Shown in pieces: positions 17,921-26,622 of a DNA stretch of 64,000 bases. The stretch is from Melioribacteraceae bacterium (lineage in GTDB: Bacteria > Bacteroidota > Ignavibacteria > Ignavibacteriales > Melioribacteraceae). The notes beneath the pieces were generated by a model. That model saw only the letters and a list, made by a program, of their open reading frames with translations. It searched no databases and was not told the origin of the DNA. The position numbers and the translations under genes were made by a program. The stretch's first letter is position 1. The number at the start of each line of letters is the position of its first letter. The DNA lies in the NCBI GenBank assembly GCA_030584085.1, contig CP129490.1, forward strand, positions 3,567,511 through 3,631,510. Reading direction: 5' to 3'.

Positions 17921-18451
17921 ATGAAGAAAAACATTTACCGTTCATTTATCGTATTAATATTTGCTCTGTTTCTATTATCAACAACAAGCAATGCACAGTT
18001 CGAAGTTGACAAACATCATCTCGGCCCATCTTTGGGATTTTACTTCCATGGCAGCTCGGTAATATTTGGTGCAAATTATGAATATGGAATGCAGCTTAAA
18101 GATATAGGCAAAATTGGAGTCGGTGGGATTGTAAGATACTATAGTTATGATGCCGGCTGGTGGACATATTCTGATATTCTGATTGGAGCACAAGGTAATT
18201 ACCATTTTAATTTAGATAACAAAAAACTTGATCCTTGGTTGGGATTATTAATCGCTTTCGATATCGGTTCGGTTGATTACGATGGCCCTAATTCATCTTG
18301 GTATTCTGAACCTTCTTACGGCGGATTCTGGGTTGGTTTACACGGGGGTATGCGATATTGGATCGATAACGATTGGGCAATCGTTGGCAGATTTGGTTTC
18401 GGTTCTTACAGCTATAGCGCTTTTGATGTAGGAGTAGATTTTAAATTTTAA
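17921..18451 (+). CDS. Small outer-membrane beta-barrel protein
   Basis: 176 residues. Sec signal 1-26 (ALFLLSTTSNAQ). The mature part is short amphipathic strands rich in Gly, Tyr and Trp with alternation (WVGLHGGMRYWID, then WAIVGRFGFGSYSYS) and a terminal FKF, the phenylalanine end used by the BAM machinery. It resembles OmpW- or outer-membrane beta-barrel family proteins of 8 strands, but no specific family is recognised. A terminator hairpin follows. Role unknown. Confidence 0.75.
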   Translation: MKKNIYRSFIVLIFALFLLSTTSNAQFEVDKHHLGPSLGFYFHGSSVIFGANYEYGMQLKDIGKIGVGGIVRYYSYDAGWWTYSDILIGAQGNYHFNLDNKKLDPWLGLLIAFDIGSVDYDGPNSSWYSEPSYGGFWVGLHGGMRYWIDNDWAIVGRFGFGSYSYSAFDVGVDFKF

Positions 18452-18457
18452 AACAAA

Positions 18458-18490
18458 AAACCCCGGGATTTTTTCTGAATCTCGGGGTTT
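18458..18490. terminator. Bidirectional terminator
   Basis: AAACCCCGGGATT (18458-18470), seven-base loop, AATCTCGGGGTTT (18478-18490): a 13-base stem with one G-U-type pair, located between the convergent barrel gene and clpB. A-run before and T-run after suit both strands. Confidence 0.85.
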
Positions 18491-18500
18491 AATCACACAA

Positions 18501-21119
18501 TCATTTTTTGCTAAACAATATTCTTCCGCTTCCGTCGTAACTCATTACAATTGTATCACCAGAAATAAAATTATTCATCAATAATTCGGTAGCAAGAGGA
18601 TTTGTGATATACTTTTGTATGGTTCGTTTCAACGGACGAGCTCCATAAGTTACATCATAACCAAGATTGATTATAAACTCTTTCACTTCTTCTTTTACTT
18701 CCATTGTAATGTTTTTATCGACTAACATTTTAGCAACACGTGTCAGCTGAATATCTATGATTTTTTTCAACTCCGATTTCAATAATGGTTTGAACAGAAC
18801 AATTTCATCAATTCTATTTAAGAACTCGGGACGAATAGTATTTCTTAGTAATTCACTTAGCTGTGATTTAAGATCACCCATTACGTAATCAATATTCTCT
18901 TCATTAACATTAATTACTTTTTCTTGAATGAGATGCGAACCGATGTTTGATGTCATTATGATTATTGTATTCTTAAAATCAACTGTTCTTCCTTGGTTAT
19001 CGGTTAATCTTCCTTCGTCGAGTAATTGAAGAAGAACATTAAAAACTTCGGGATGAGCTTTTTCAATTTCATCAAGAAGTAAAACCGAGTATGGTTTTCT
19101 TCTTACCGCTTCGGTTAATTGTCCCCCCTCTTCGTAACCGACATATCCCGGAGGCGCGCCGATTAATCTTGAGACAGAAAACTTTTCCATATACTCGGAC
19201 ATATCAATTCTAACCATCGCTTGTTCATCGTTAAATAAAAAATCAGCCAGTGCTCTTGCAAGTTCGGTTTTACCAACGCCGGTTGTTCCTATAAAAATGA
19301 ATGACCCGATCGGGCGATTTGCATCCTGCATTCCCGCACGTGATCTTCTTATTGCATTCGATACAGCTTCAACAGCGGCTTCCTGCCCGATTACTCTTTT
19401 GTGTAATTCATCTTCCATTCTTAATAATTTGCTTCGTTCGCTTTCCAACATTCTGCTTACCGGAATGCCAGTCCACTTTGCTACAACTTCGGCTATATCC
19501 TCAGCTTCAACTTCTTCTTTCAACATTTTTTTATCTTTTTGAAATTCCGCAAGCGCTAGTGTTTCATGATCGAGTTTCTTTTGTAAATCATTTATAACTC
19601 CATAACGAAGCTCGGCAACTTTGGCTAGATTTCCTTCGCGTTCGTATCGTTCGGCTTCGAGTTTCGTGTTTTCAATATCACTTTTCATTTTTCTTATTGA
19701 TTGAATTTTATCCCGCTCTAATTGCCAATGACTTTTTAAGCTGTTTCTTTCTTCTTCTAGATTACTTAACTCTTTTTTGATTTCGTCAAGTCTGGATTTT
19801 GATTCGTTGTCGTTTTCTCTTTTCAAAGCTTCTTTTTCAACTTCAAGTTGACGGATTTTTCTTTCTATCACATCAAGCTCTTCCGGCATTGAATCGATTT
19901 CGATTCTCAGTTTAGAAGCCGATTCGTCAATCAAATCGATTGCTTTATCCGGAAGAAACCGATCGGTTATATATCTATTTGAAAGTTGAACGGCTGCAAC
20001 TATTGCACCGTCGGTAATACGTACACCATGATGAACTTCGTAACGTTCTTTCAATCCACGCAAAATTGAAATTGCATCATCTTCGTTAGGTTCTTCAACC
20101 ATAACCGGTTGAAATCTTCTTTCAAGCGCAGCGTCTTTTTCTATATACTTTTTATATTCTTTTAAAGTAGTTGCTCCGATTGTATGAAGTTCACCTCTTG
20201 CAAGCGCAGGTTTTAAAATATTTGCCGCATCCATCGCACCTTCTGTCTTACCCGCACCGACTAACAAATGTAGTTCATCTATAAATAATATTATTTCACC
20301 GTTTGAATCCTGAACTTCTTTAACAACAGCTTTTACACGTTCTTCAAACTGTCCGCGGAACTGAGTCCCCGCGACAAGTGCTCCCATATCAAGAGCAACG
20401 ATTGTTTTTGTTTTAAGTGATTCGGGTACGTCACCGGAAATAATTCTATGTGAAAGTCCTTCGGCAATTGCGGTTTTACCGACACCGGGTTCACCGATTA
20501 ATACTGGATTGTTCTTCGTTCTACGTGATAAAACTTGAAGCACTCTTCGTATTTCTTCATCTCTTCCGATTACGGGATCAAGTTTTCCGCTTCGTGCAAG
20601 TTCGTTTAAATCACGTCCGTATTTTTTTAATGATTGATAAGTATCCTCGGGATTCTGAGATGTTACTCTTTGATTACCTCTTATATCTTTTAATGCATTG
20701 AGTAAAACATTTTTGTTTATTCCGTTATCGTTAAGAAGTGAGCCGGCTTTTCCTTTTTCTTCAGATAACGCGAGTAAAATATGTTCCGATGATATGTATT
20801 CATCTTTTAGATTTTTTGCTTCCTTTGCTGCGTTATCAAAAAGTCGCGCAGTATTTTGAGAAAGCTGTTGGTTACCGACTCCCGCACCTGTTACTTCGGG
20901 GAAGTTTTCAATTATTCCGGTTACTTTTATCTTAAGTTGGTTTAAGTTTGCACCCGCTTTCTGCAAAAGTGAAACTGCAACATTGTCACTGTCCTGCAAC
21001 ATCGCGGCCAAAATATGTTCTGGTTCAACGACTTGATTATTATAATTTTGCGCAATCTCAACCGCGTTTTGTACCGTTTCCTGTGCCTTTACCGTAAACT
21101 TGTTAAAGTTGAATGACAT
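18501..21119 (-). CDS. clpB: ClpB disaggregase chaperone
   Basis: 872 residues, the usual ClpB size. The N-domain (1-150) has both Clp repeats ([11 protein letters not shown] and SSEHILLAL). AAA module 1 shows [14 protein letters not shown] (Walker A) and [14 protein letters not shown]. The middle coiled-coil domain covers about 410-525. Module 2 shows [14 protein letters not shown], the [14 protein letters not shown] Walker B, and ends with the [18 protein letters not shown] sensor-2 region. It extracts proteins from aggregates with DnaK. A ribosome site (GAGGTGATATAAAATG) is present. No CIRCE or other heat-shock operator was recognised in the 180 bases upstream. Confidence 0.97.
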   Translation of the reverse strand: MSFNFNKFTVKAQETVQNAVEIAQNYNNQVVEPEHILAAMLQDSDNVAVSLLQKAGANLNQLKIKVTGIIENFPEVTGAGVGNQQLSQNTARLFDNAAKEAKNLKDEYISSEHILLALSEEKGKAGSLLNDNGINKNVLLNALKDIRGNQRVTSQNPEDTYQSLKKYGRDLNELARSGKLDPVIGRDEEIRRVLQVLSRRTKNNPVLIGEPGVGKTAIAEGLSHRIISGDVPESLKTKTIVALDMGALVAGTQFRGQFEERVKAVVKEVQDSNGEIILFIDELHLLVGAGKTEGAMDAANILKPALARGELHTIGATTLKEYKKYIEKDAALERRFQPVMVEEPNEDDAISILRGLKERYEVHHGVRITDGAIVAAVQLSNRYITDRFLPDKAIDLIDESASKLRIEIDSMPEELDVIERKIRQLEVEKEALKRENDNESKSRLDEIKKELSNLEEERNSLKSHWQLERDKIQSIRKMKSDIENTKLEAERYEREGNLAKVAELRYGVINDLQKKLDHETLALAEFQKDKKMLKEEVEAEDIAEVVAKWTGIPVSRMLESERSKLLRMEDELHKRVIGQEAAVEAVSNAIRRSRAGMQDANRPIGSFIFIGTTGVGKTELARALADFLFNDEQAMVRIDMSEYMEKFSVSRLIGAPPGYVGYEEGGQLTEAVRRKPYSVLLLDEIEKAHPEVFNVLLQLLDEGRLTDNQGRTVDFKNTIIIMTSNIGSHLIQEKVINVNEENIDYVMGDLKSQLSELLRNTIRPEFLNRIDEIVLFKPLLKSELKKIIDIQLTRVAKMLVDKNITMEVKEEVKEFIINLGYDVTYGARPLKRTIQKYITNPLATELLMNNFISGDTIVMSYDGSGRILFSKK

Positions 21120-21299
21120 TTTATATCACCTCATTTGCAAATCAATTAAAGTAAATATATAAATATATCCGAATAAGTGGATTCTGCAATATTACACCAA
21201 AACATGATAAAAAGTTTCAAAACTGAGATAGAGATTAATTTGACTGTTGCAGTTTAAAGATGCTTTGGCTAGGTTAAAGTTTATTAAAAAGATATTTAT

Positions 21300-22196
21300 A
21301 TGCTAATAAGAATCTTCATTATTTTGTTTATCATAACTGGAATCTTCGCTCAACCAGAATCAATTGAAGAGGTAAAAAAATATTATCCACTTCACATTGG
21401 AGATTATTGGGAATATGAAACCATAAGCAACGAGCCTGGATTAGCGGACTCTTCGTGGAAATTTTATAAGCTTGTTATAGGCGATACACTTGTAAACACA
21501 AAAAAATATTTTATTATAGAACAGGCCGAATTAAACAGCGCAGACAAACAATTTAGTTATTACCGAGTTGATTCAGTTAATGCCAATGTCTATCGTTTAC
21601 TTGGTTCAAGAGAAGAATTAGTAGATTCACTTTTTGCACAACTCAACGACACACTTTTATATTGTTACTATGTAAAATCATTTGAAGAAAAAGAAATCTT
21701 TAATGAACGACGATCAAGTCGTTTTGTTGATCAATTCTGTACAAGCAATACCGCTTATGATGGATATGAACTTACTAAAGGATTGGGATTAACATATTCT
21801 TATTATAATGAAGTGTTTTTATATTCCTTTTATGAATACACGTATTTACACTATGCAAAAATAAAAGGCGTAGAATATGGTATTAAAACAAATATAGAAG
21901 AGAAGAATACTTTAACGAATAAATTTGAACTTTCCCAAAACTACCCAAACCCATTCAACCCAACTACAAAAATTAAATTCTCAATTCCGTCAGATGTGAA
22001 ACGTGAGATGTCAGACGTGAAATTAATTGTTTATGACATTCTCGGTAGAGAAATAAAAACATTATTTAACAAGTCGATGCAGCCCGGTGAATATGAAGTT
22101 GAATTCGATGCAACTGGTTTACCAAGCGGGGTTTATTTTTATAGATTGAATTCCGGTAGTTTTAGTCAGACAAGAAAAATGGTTTTGCTTAGATAA
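21300..22196 (+). CDS. T9SS-exported protein of unknown function
   Basis: 298 residues with a signal peptide (LIRIFIILFIITGIFAQ). The middle ~180 residues are rich in Tyr, Ser and charged residues (YYPLHIGDYWEYETIS, YELTKGLGLTYSYY) and have no recognised family; similar short T9SS proteins of this clade begin with YPLxxGxxWxY. The last 90 residues are a T9SS type A sorting domain (FELSQNYPNPFNPTTKIKF ... SQTRKMVLLR). The domain loop contains the GTGAAACGTGAGA repeat at 21993-22022. No catalytic signature was seen. Confidence 0.8.
   Translation: MLIRIFIILFIITGIFAQPESIEEVKKYYPLHIGDYWEYETISNEPGLADSSWKFYKLVIGDTLVNTKKYFIIEQAELNSADKQFSYYRVDSVNANVYRLLGSREELVDSLFAQLNDTLLYCYYVKSFEEKEIFNERRSSRFVDQFCTSNTAYDGYELTKGLGLTYSYYNEVFLYSFYEYTYLHYAKIKGVEYGIKTNIEEKNTLTNKFELSQNYPNPFNPTTKIKFSIPSDVKREMSDVKLIVYDILGREIKTLFNKSMQPGEYEVEFDATGLPSGVYFYRLNSGSFSQTRKMVLLR
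21993..22022 (+). repeat. GTGAAACGTGAGA-type repeat inside T9SS sorting domain
   Basis: GATGTGAAACGTGAGATGTC followed by AGACGTGAAA encodes DVKREMSDVK in the loop before LIVYDILG. It matches the minus-strand stretch 3194-3222 at the same loop of another T9SS gene at nearly every base. Confidence 0.6.
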
Positions 22197-22261
22197 AAAT
22201 TATATCCACGCTTATTGCTTACAATCTATTTATATTTGGTTAACTCAACAATGATATAAAA

Positions 22262-24190
22262 ATGAAAACGCTCGTTGCTTTATTCACTGCTTTATTAACT
22301 CTTTTTTGTGCTGACTTGTTCTCTCAGGTAAATTTCACTTCATCGAACTTGCCTATCATTGTTATAAATACAAACGGTCAAACAATTGTTGATGAACCAA
22401 AGCTAATGGCTGATATGGGAATTATTTATAACGGCGAAGGAGAACGGAATAATCTAGTCGATGAATTCAATCACTATAACGGTAAAATCGGAATAGAAAT
22501 AAGAGGTTCATCATCACAGCAATTTCCTAAAAAATCATATGCTGTTGAAACAAGAATTGATGAAGAAGAAGATTTAGATGTTTCTCTTTTAGGAATGCCC
22601 GAAGAAGCCGATTGGGTTTTGTACGCACCTTATTCCGATAAATCGCTTATTAGAAATGCTCTTATTTATAAACTCTCAAACGAAATTAACCGTTACACAA
22701 CAAGAACTAAGTTCGTAGAGTTAGTAGTAAACGACGAATATATGGGCATCTATGTTTTCATGGAAAAGATTAAACGAGATAAAAATCGAGTCGATATTAA
22801 AAAGTGTGAATCAAAAGATACATCGGGAACATCTTTAACCGGGGGTTATCTTTTTAAAATTGATAAAAGAGACGGAGCTAATACCGAAGGATGGGAATCC
22901 TCCTTCGTTCCTTTTGCAGGCGCATGGCAAAGAGTTTTTTATCAATACGATTACCCGAAAGAAACAGATATAATGCCGCAGCAAATTGATTACATTCAAG
23001 ACTTCATTTTTAATTTTGAATCAACAATGTACTTGAATAAATATTCAAATCCCTTTGACGGATATTATGATATAATAGATATAAATACATTCGTAGATTA
23101 TGTTTTCTTGAATGAATTCCCCCGAAATGTTGATGCTTACCGGCTTAGTACATTTTTATATAAAGATAGAGATGATATTAATCCGTTATTAAAAATGGGA
23201 CCGATCTGGGATTTTAATCTTGCCTTCGGAAATATCGATTATTATGAAGCTTGGGAAGATGACGGATTTCAAATTTATTATCCGATTCCTGATGATTTTT
23301 TCCAAAAACCTTTTTGGTGGGAAAAAATGTTTGACGATCCGGTCTTTGCTAATAAATTTGCGAAGCGTTGGAGTGATGTTAAATCAACAATATTCTCTAA
23401 GGAAAGAATCTTCGAAATAATTGATTCGTTAACCGTTCATATCGATGAGGCAAAAACAAGAAACTTTGAACGTTGGCCTGTGCTCGGAACTTATGTTTGG
23501 CCGAATAAATTTGTCGGAGAGACTTACGAATCCGAAATCCAATATCTAAAAAATTGGATTGACGCACGTTGGAATTGGTTTGATAATAATATTTCAACAG
23601 AATATTCTTCTATTGATTGGAAAGATCCTAATGAAGTTGTAATAAATATAGATGTCCACGAAGAAAAAATAATAAGCACTTCCGATTTTTATAATTCTTT
23701 AATTAATATAGATTCGTTGACTATCGTTGCCAATAATGAAAACGTGAATCTTAATCGGATGGAAAATAATTATTTGGTCTCATCAAGCATTTCCGGGACA
23801 TACAAATTAAAACTCGAGGGCTGGTATAATAACCAAAGAACTGAGTTGTCGTCATCTTATACTATTAATATCGGAGTAACTGGTGTAAATGATAAATTAT
23901 TACCGAAAGAATTTTCACTTGAACAGAATTATCCGAATCCGTTTAACCCAAGTACAACTATTAAATTCTCATTACCCGATGTAGGGACAACTCATGAGTT
24001 GTCCACACAATCCACTATAATTGTTTATGATATTCTCGGAAGAGAAATAAAAACATTACTCAACAAGTCAATGCAGCCCGGTGAATATGAAATAGTATTT
24101 GATGCATCCGATCTTCCAAGTGGAATTTATTTATATAGATTAACATCCGGCAATTTGATAGAAACTCGAAAAATGATTTTATTGAAATAG
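22262..24190 (+). CDS. T9SS-exported CotH-kinase family protein
   Basis: 642 residues. Signal peptide 1-21 (ALLTLFCADLFSQ). The CotH kinase domain covers about 30-440: IRGSSSQQFPKKSYAVET, KSLIRNALIYKLSNEI, YMGIYVFMEKIKRDKNRVDI and MGPIWDFNLAFGNIDYYE. CotH proteins are atypical protein kinases that phosphorylate secreted proteins; here the enzyme is exported. A beta-sandwich segment lies before the T9SS type A sorting domain (residues about 555-642, ending RKMILLK). A 20-base perfect palindrome lies in the sorting-domain coding region (23985-24004). Activity on extracellular substrates is inferred from the family. Confidence 0.9.
   Translation: MKTLVALFTALLTLFCADLFSQVNFTSSNLPIIVINTNGQTIVDEPKLMADMGIIYNGEGERNNLVDEFNHYNGKIGIEIRGSSSQQFPKKSYAVETRIDEEEDLDVSLLGMPEEADWVLYAPYSDKSLIRNALIYKLSNEINRYTTRTKFVELVVNDEYMGIYVFMEKIKRDKNRVDIKKCESKDTSGTSLTGGYLFKIDKRDGANTEGWESSFVPFAGAWQRVFYQYDYPKETDIMPQQIDYIQDFIFNFESTMYLNKYSNPFDGYYDIIDINTFVDYVFLNEFPRNVDAYRLSTFLYKDRDDINPLLKMGPIWDFNLAFGNIDYYEAWEDDGFQIYYPIPDDFFQKPFWWEKMFDDPVFANKFAKRWSDVKSTIFSKERIFEIIDSLTVHIDEAKTRNFERWPVLGTYVWPNKFVGETYESEIQYLKNWIDARWNWFDNNISTEYSSIDWKDPNEVVINIDVHEEKIISTSDFYNSLINIDSLTIVANNENVNLNRMENNYLVSSSISGTYKLKLEGWYNNQRTELSSSYTINIGVTGVNDKLLPKEFSLEQNYPNPFNPSTTIKFSLPDVGTTHELSTQSTIIVYDILGREIKTLLNKSMQPGEYEIVFDASDLPSGIYLYRLTSGNLIETRKMILLK
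23985..24004 (+). repeat. Perfect 20-base palindrome inside T9SS sorting domain
   Basis: GGACAACTCATGAGTTGTCC is identical to its reverse complement. It encodes part of VGTTHELSTQ in the loop between FSLP and VYDILG. Related copies occur at the same loop at 32365-32386 and 45767-45788. Confidence 0.85.
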
Positions 24191-24375
24191 TTTTATACAA
24201 AAGTAATTTTATTTAACGTTTACAAGTAGCTACGCAATCAGTAACCGCCGACTCAATTCAAATAAAAAGATGATCTGTATCAATTAAGAAAAATTTCTTT
24301 AGTGCGAGTTTAAATTATTTTCCTTAATTTAAGTTGTAAACAATTAATTGTACGAATAATCTCGAATTCAAAATT
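24191..24375. other. Intergenic region, nothing recognised
   Basis: 185 AT-rich bases between the CotH gene and the next ORF. No hairpin, RNA gene or ORF is evident. Confidence 0.4.
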
Positions 24376-24957
24376 GTGATTTGTTCAATCAGAAATTTTT
24401 TATCAAAAGTTATTTTACTGACATTAGTAATTATGGTTACGGTTTCAGGTAAACCGCATGATAGTGTTGAAGAAGATATTCCCACAACAAAGCGATTTAG
24501 ATTTATGTTTGGGGCTTTTGATTTAACTAATGGCGATAGAAATTTTCTTTATAAAAATTTTCTTTCAAATATTAGTTTTAAACACAGTTACTTTAATAAA
24601 TTTACGGAACCAATTGAAGTGAAATTCTCATTTGAAGCCGGGTTAAATCTTACATCAATCGCAGAATACAACTACAAAGAAACACTTGATTATTCTCTTC
24701 ACTATGCTCCGTATGCTCAACTTGGTCCGGAGATACTTTTACTGCCGAATACGTTTTTAAATGTAAATATTGGATTGATCGGAATTTTTCATGAGAAAGG
24801 AGAAGGGATACTTCTCTTTAACGAAATATCAATGAATTATTTGTTTCCCATATCCGAAAGATTTTATATTGATTGCAAAGCCGGCCTTGCAATTCCTTTT
24901 CCTCTTTATGGTTTGATTGGCGCAGGTTTTTTTATGGTTGGAATTTCGTTTAGTTAA
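24376..24957 (+). CDS. Exported beta-barrel-like hypothetical protein
   Basis: 193 residues from a GTG start; an ATG 19 codons on would remove most of the signal segment. Residues 1-25 form a signal peptide (KVILLTLVIMVTVSG). The mature part is strand-rich (SIAEYNYKETLDYSLHYAPYAQL, FLNVNIGLIGIFHE, FYIDCKAGLAIPFPLYGLIGAG) and ends in FS, compatible with an outer-membrane barrel of 8-10 strands. No family recognised. The next gene starts 12 bases after its stop and likely belongs to the same message. No ribosome site is clear at GTG. Confidence 0.65.
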   Translation: MICSIRNFLSKVILLTLVIMVTVSGKPHDSVEEDIPTTKRFRFMFGAFDLTNGDRNFLYKNFLSNISFKHSYFNKFTEPIEVKFSFEAGLNLTSIAEYNYKETLDYSLHYAPYAQLGPEILLLPNTFLNVNIGLIGIFHEKGEGILLFNEISMNYLFPISERFYIDCKAGLAIPFPLYGLIGAGFFMVGISFS

Positions 24958-24969
24958 GAGGATACGGAC

Positions 24970-25353
24970 TTGAAATCAACAGTACTTACAATAACACTTA
25001 TAAATCTCGCCTTTTTTATATTTCATGAAATCGAAGCGATATACAGAAATGAATGGAAGATGTTAACCATTCTTAAAAATGTCAGTGATCCCATCAAGAA
25101 AAGAATTTATCTTTACCTACACTTACCGCTTCCGTCAATTTTAGTTGGGTATGTTTATTCTGTTTTTATTCTCTGCTTTTACGAATTCTTTATAATATTT
25201 AATTTGTTTGCTGTGATTCATTTATTCTTGCATATATATTTTCTTAAAAAATCCGTAAATGTTTTTAGCTCAAAATATTCCTTCATAATAATGATCGGCT
25301 TTGCACTCACCGGGATAGTCAATCTAATTCTAATCTCTCACATAATCTGTTAA
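24970..25353 (+). CDS. DUF6713-like integral membrane protein
   Basis: 127 residues from a TTG start preceded by AAGAGGA. Three or four membrane helices. The N-terminal helix contains FFIFHEIEAIYRNEWKML, the HExxxxxxxEW pattern of small membrane proteins in the DUF6713 group, whose function is unknown. The histidine and two glutamates on one helix face could form a metal site (inference). It lies just behind the barrel gene at 24376. Family match is from memory, so moderate confidence. Confidence 0.65.
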   Translation: MKSTVLTITLINLAFFIFHEIEAIYRNEWKMLTILKNVSDPIKKRIYLYLHLPLPSILVGYVYSVFILCFYEFFIIFNLFAVIHLFLHIYFLKKSVNVFSSKYSFIIMIGFALTGIVNLILISHIIC

Positions 25354-25433
25354 TAAAACGGGAACTCAAAAAACAATCATTGAATTCCCGCTAAACGTTT
25401 CGAATTAACTTCCATTAAAATTAATAGCAATAG

Positions 25434-25889
25434 CTATTCCTTATGTGCTGCATGTAATTTAACCTGGTAATCGGTTCCCGATGACGCTTTATTGACCGAA
25501 ATGTTAAATTCAACTCCGGGCTTATACAGTTTAAAACTACTTGATGAAAGTGTATCCGGAGAAAAACTTTGAGAAATAGCTGTTTGAACAGCACTATTTA
25601 ATGCCGTTAAAGCTGCAGCTTCAGTAGGATAAAACTTCATTGCATCTACCTGATAAACCGAAGTTTTATCGCTGACAAAGATCATAGTATCTTGATTTTT
25701 CTTATAAAAAATACAAATCATATCCGGATTTGATTCGTCTGAATGAATGGGTTTTCCATATTGTTTAATTACATCGGATTTGGTTTTACCGATAAACTGA
25801 TAGACAGTAAGTTCTTGAGAAAACGATTGAAGTGTAGATACAAAGTAAAAAGCACACAACGCAATCAAGATTCTTTTTAAATATTTCAT
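25434..25889 (-). CDS. Exported hypothetical protein
   Basis: 151 residues with a signal peptide (ILIALCAFYFVSTLQSFSQ). The mature domain (LTVYQFIGKTKSDVIKQYG ... TMIFVSDKTSVYQVDAMKFY) resembles small alpha/beta periplasmic domains (the BamE/SmpA kind with a VxxxxGxP motif is the nearest likeness: SDVIKQYGKPIH). It is preceded by AGGGG and lies 21 bases after the 38-residue ORF at 25911-26027, so the two form an operon. Function unknown. Confidence 0.7.
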   Translation of the reverse strand: MKYLKRILIALCAFYFVSTLQSFSQELTVYQFIGKTKSDVIKQYGKPIHSDESNPDMICIFYKKNQDTMIFVSDKTSVYQVDAMKFYPTEAAALTALNSAVQTAISQSFSPDTLSSSSFKLYKPGVEFNISVNKASSGTDYQVKLHAAHKE

Positions 25890-25910
25890 GGCTTTACCCC
25901 TGTTAAACTA

Positions 25911-26027
25911 TTATGCAAAGAACAATAAATAGAGTAATACTATTAATATAAACGGTGAAAACAATACGGATAAATCTTTTACTAGATCTTTGGATGTTCT
26001 TTTATTATTTGATTCCCGAGGTCTCAT
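25911..26027 (-). CDS. 38-residue tail-anchored small membrane protein
   Basis: MRPRESNNKRTSKDLVKDLS, then a 16-residue hydrophobic segment of Leu, Ile, Val and Phe ending FFA and TAA. The N-terminal half is strongly basic and the C-terminal half is one membrane helix, as in tail-anchored small proteins. AAGGGAG precedes the ATG. It heads an operon with the exported protein at 25434. This ORF is short, so it could be missed by ordinary gene calling; its good ribosome site and clear design support it. Function unknown. Confidence 0.6.
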   Translation of the reverse strand: MRPRESNNKRTSKDLVKDLSVLFSPFILIVLLYLLFFA

Positions 26028-26092
26028 TTTTTCTCCCTTATTAAATTATAATTGAATTTGCATCCTTTCTCGATGATGCATTAAAACGAACA

Positions 26093-26500
26093 TTATATAA
26101 ATAATAAAGGCGGACTTCGGGGATTACTAAATTTATAATCTATCGATACTGAAGAAACTGAATACATCGGAAAATATTTCTTACAGAATCTGTTGATAAT
26201 ATTTTCAGAATTGTTTGGTGATATGAAAGGAGTTTTTGTAAAGCTCTGTTCGGATTTAGTGGAAGCTTTTGAATTCTCTATTAAAATGCACTCATCGCCT
26301 AGGTTATGCTGAAGAACATTAATTATAGTATCTTTTTGATTCGACGGTGATTCATACAACAGATAGTCTTGGGAAGAAAATATTAATCCGTAGTGTAAAA
26401 ATTGAAGTGACAGTAAAAAAACTGTAAAAAATGAAAATTCTTTTCTACTAAAAATTGCTCTATGAAATGATATAAGAAACACTTTTCCTATTCCCGGCAA
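26093..26500 (-). CDS. Hypothetical protein with one membrane segment
   Basis: 135 residues, not recognised. A hydrophobic stretch near residues 18-40 (FFTVFLLSLQFLHYGLIFS) could be a signal anchor; the remainder is polar (SKASTKSEQSFTKTPFIS). It faces away from the TonB receptor gene at 26623. Whether this ORF is real is not certain: no ribosome site is evident and composition is ordinary. It may be a small anchored protein linked to the receptor's regulation, but that is a guess. Confidence 0.4.
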   Translation of the reverse strand: MPGIGKVFLISFHRAIFSRKEFSFFTVFLLSLQFLHYGLIFSSQDYLLYESPSNQKDTIINVLQHNLGDECILIENSKASTKSEQSFTKTPFISPNNSENIINRFCKKYFPMYSVSSVSIDYKFSNPRSPPLLFI

Positions 26501-26622
26501 GTAAAATATTTTGCCATATGAAATTTAACGAAAAAGAAATAGATAAAATCAAATTTTAGAGATAGTATTATTAACTTAGAAATGAATATTAAAAGTAACT
26601 GTTGGTTTTTCTGAGGAAATTA

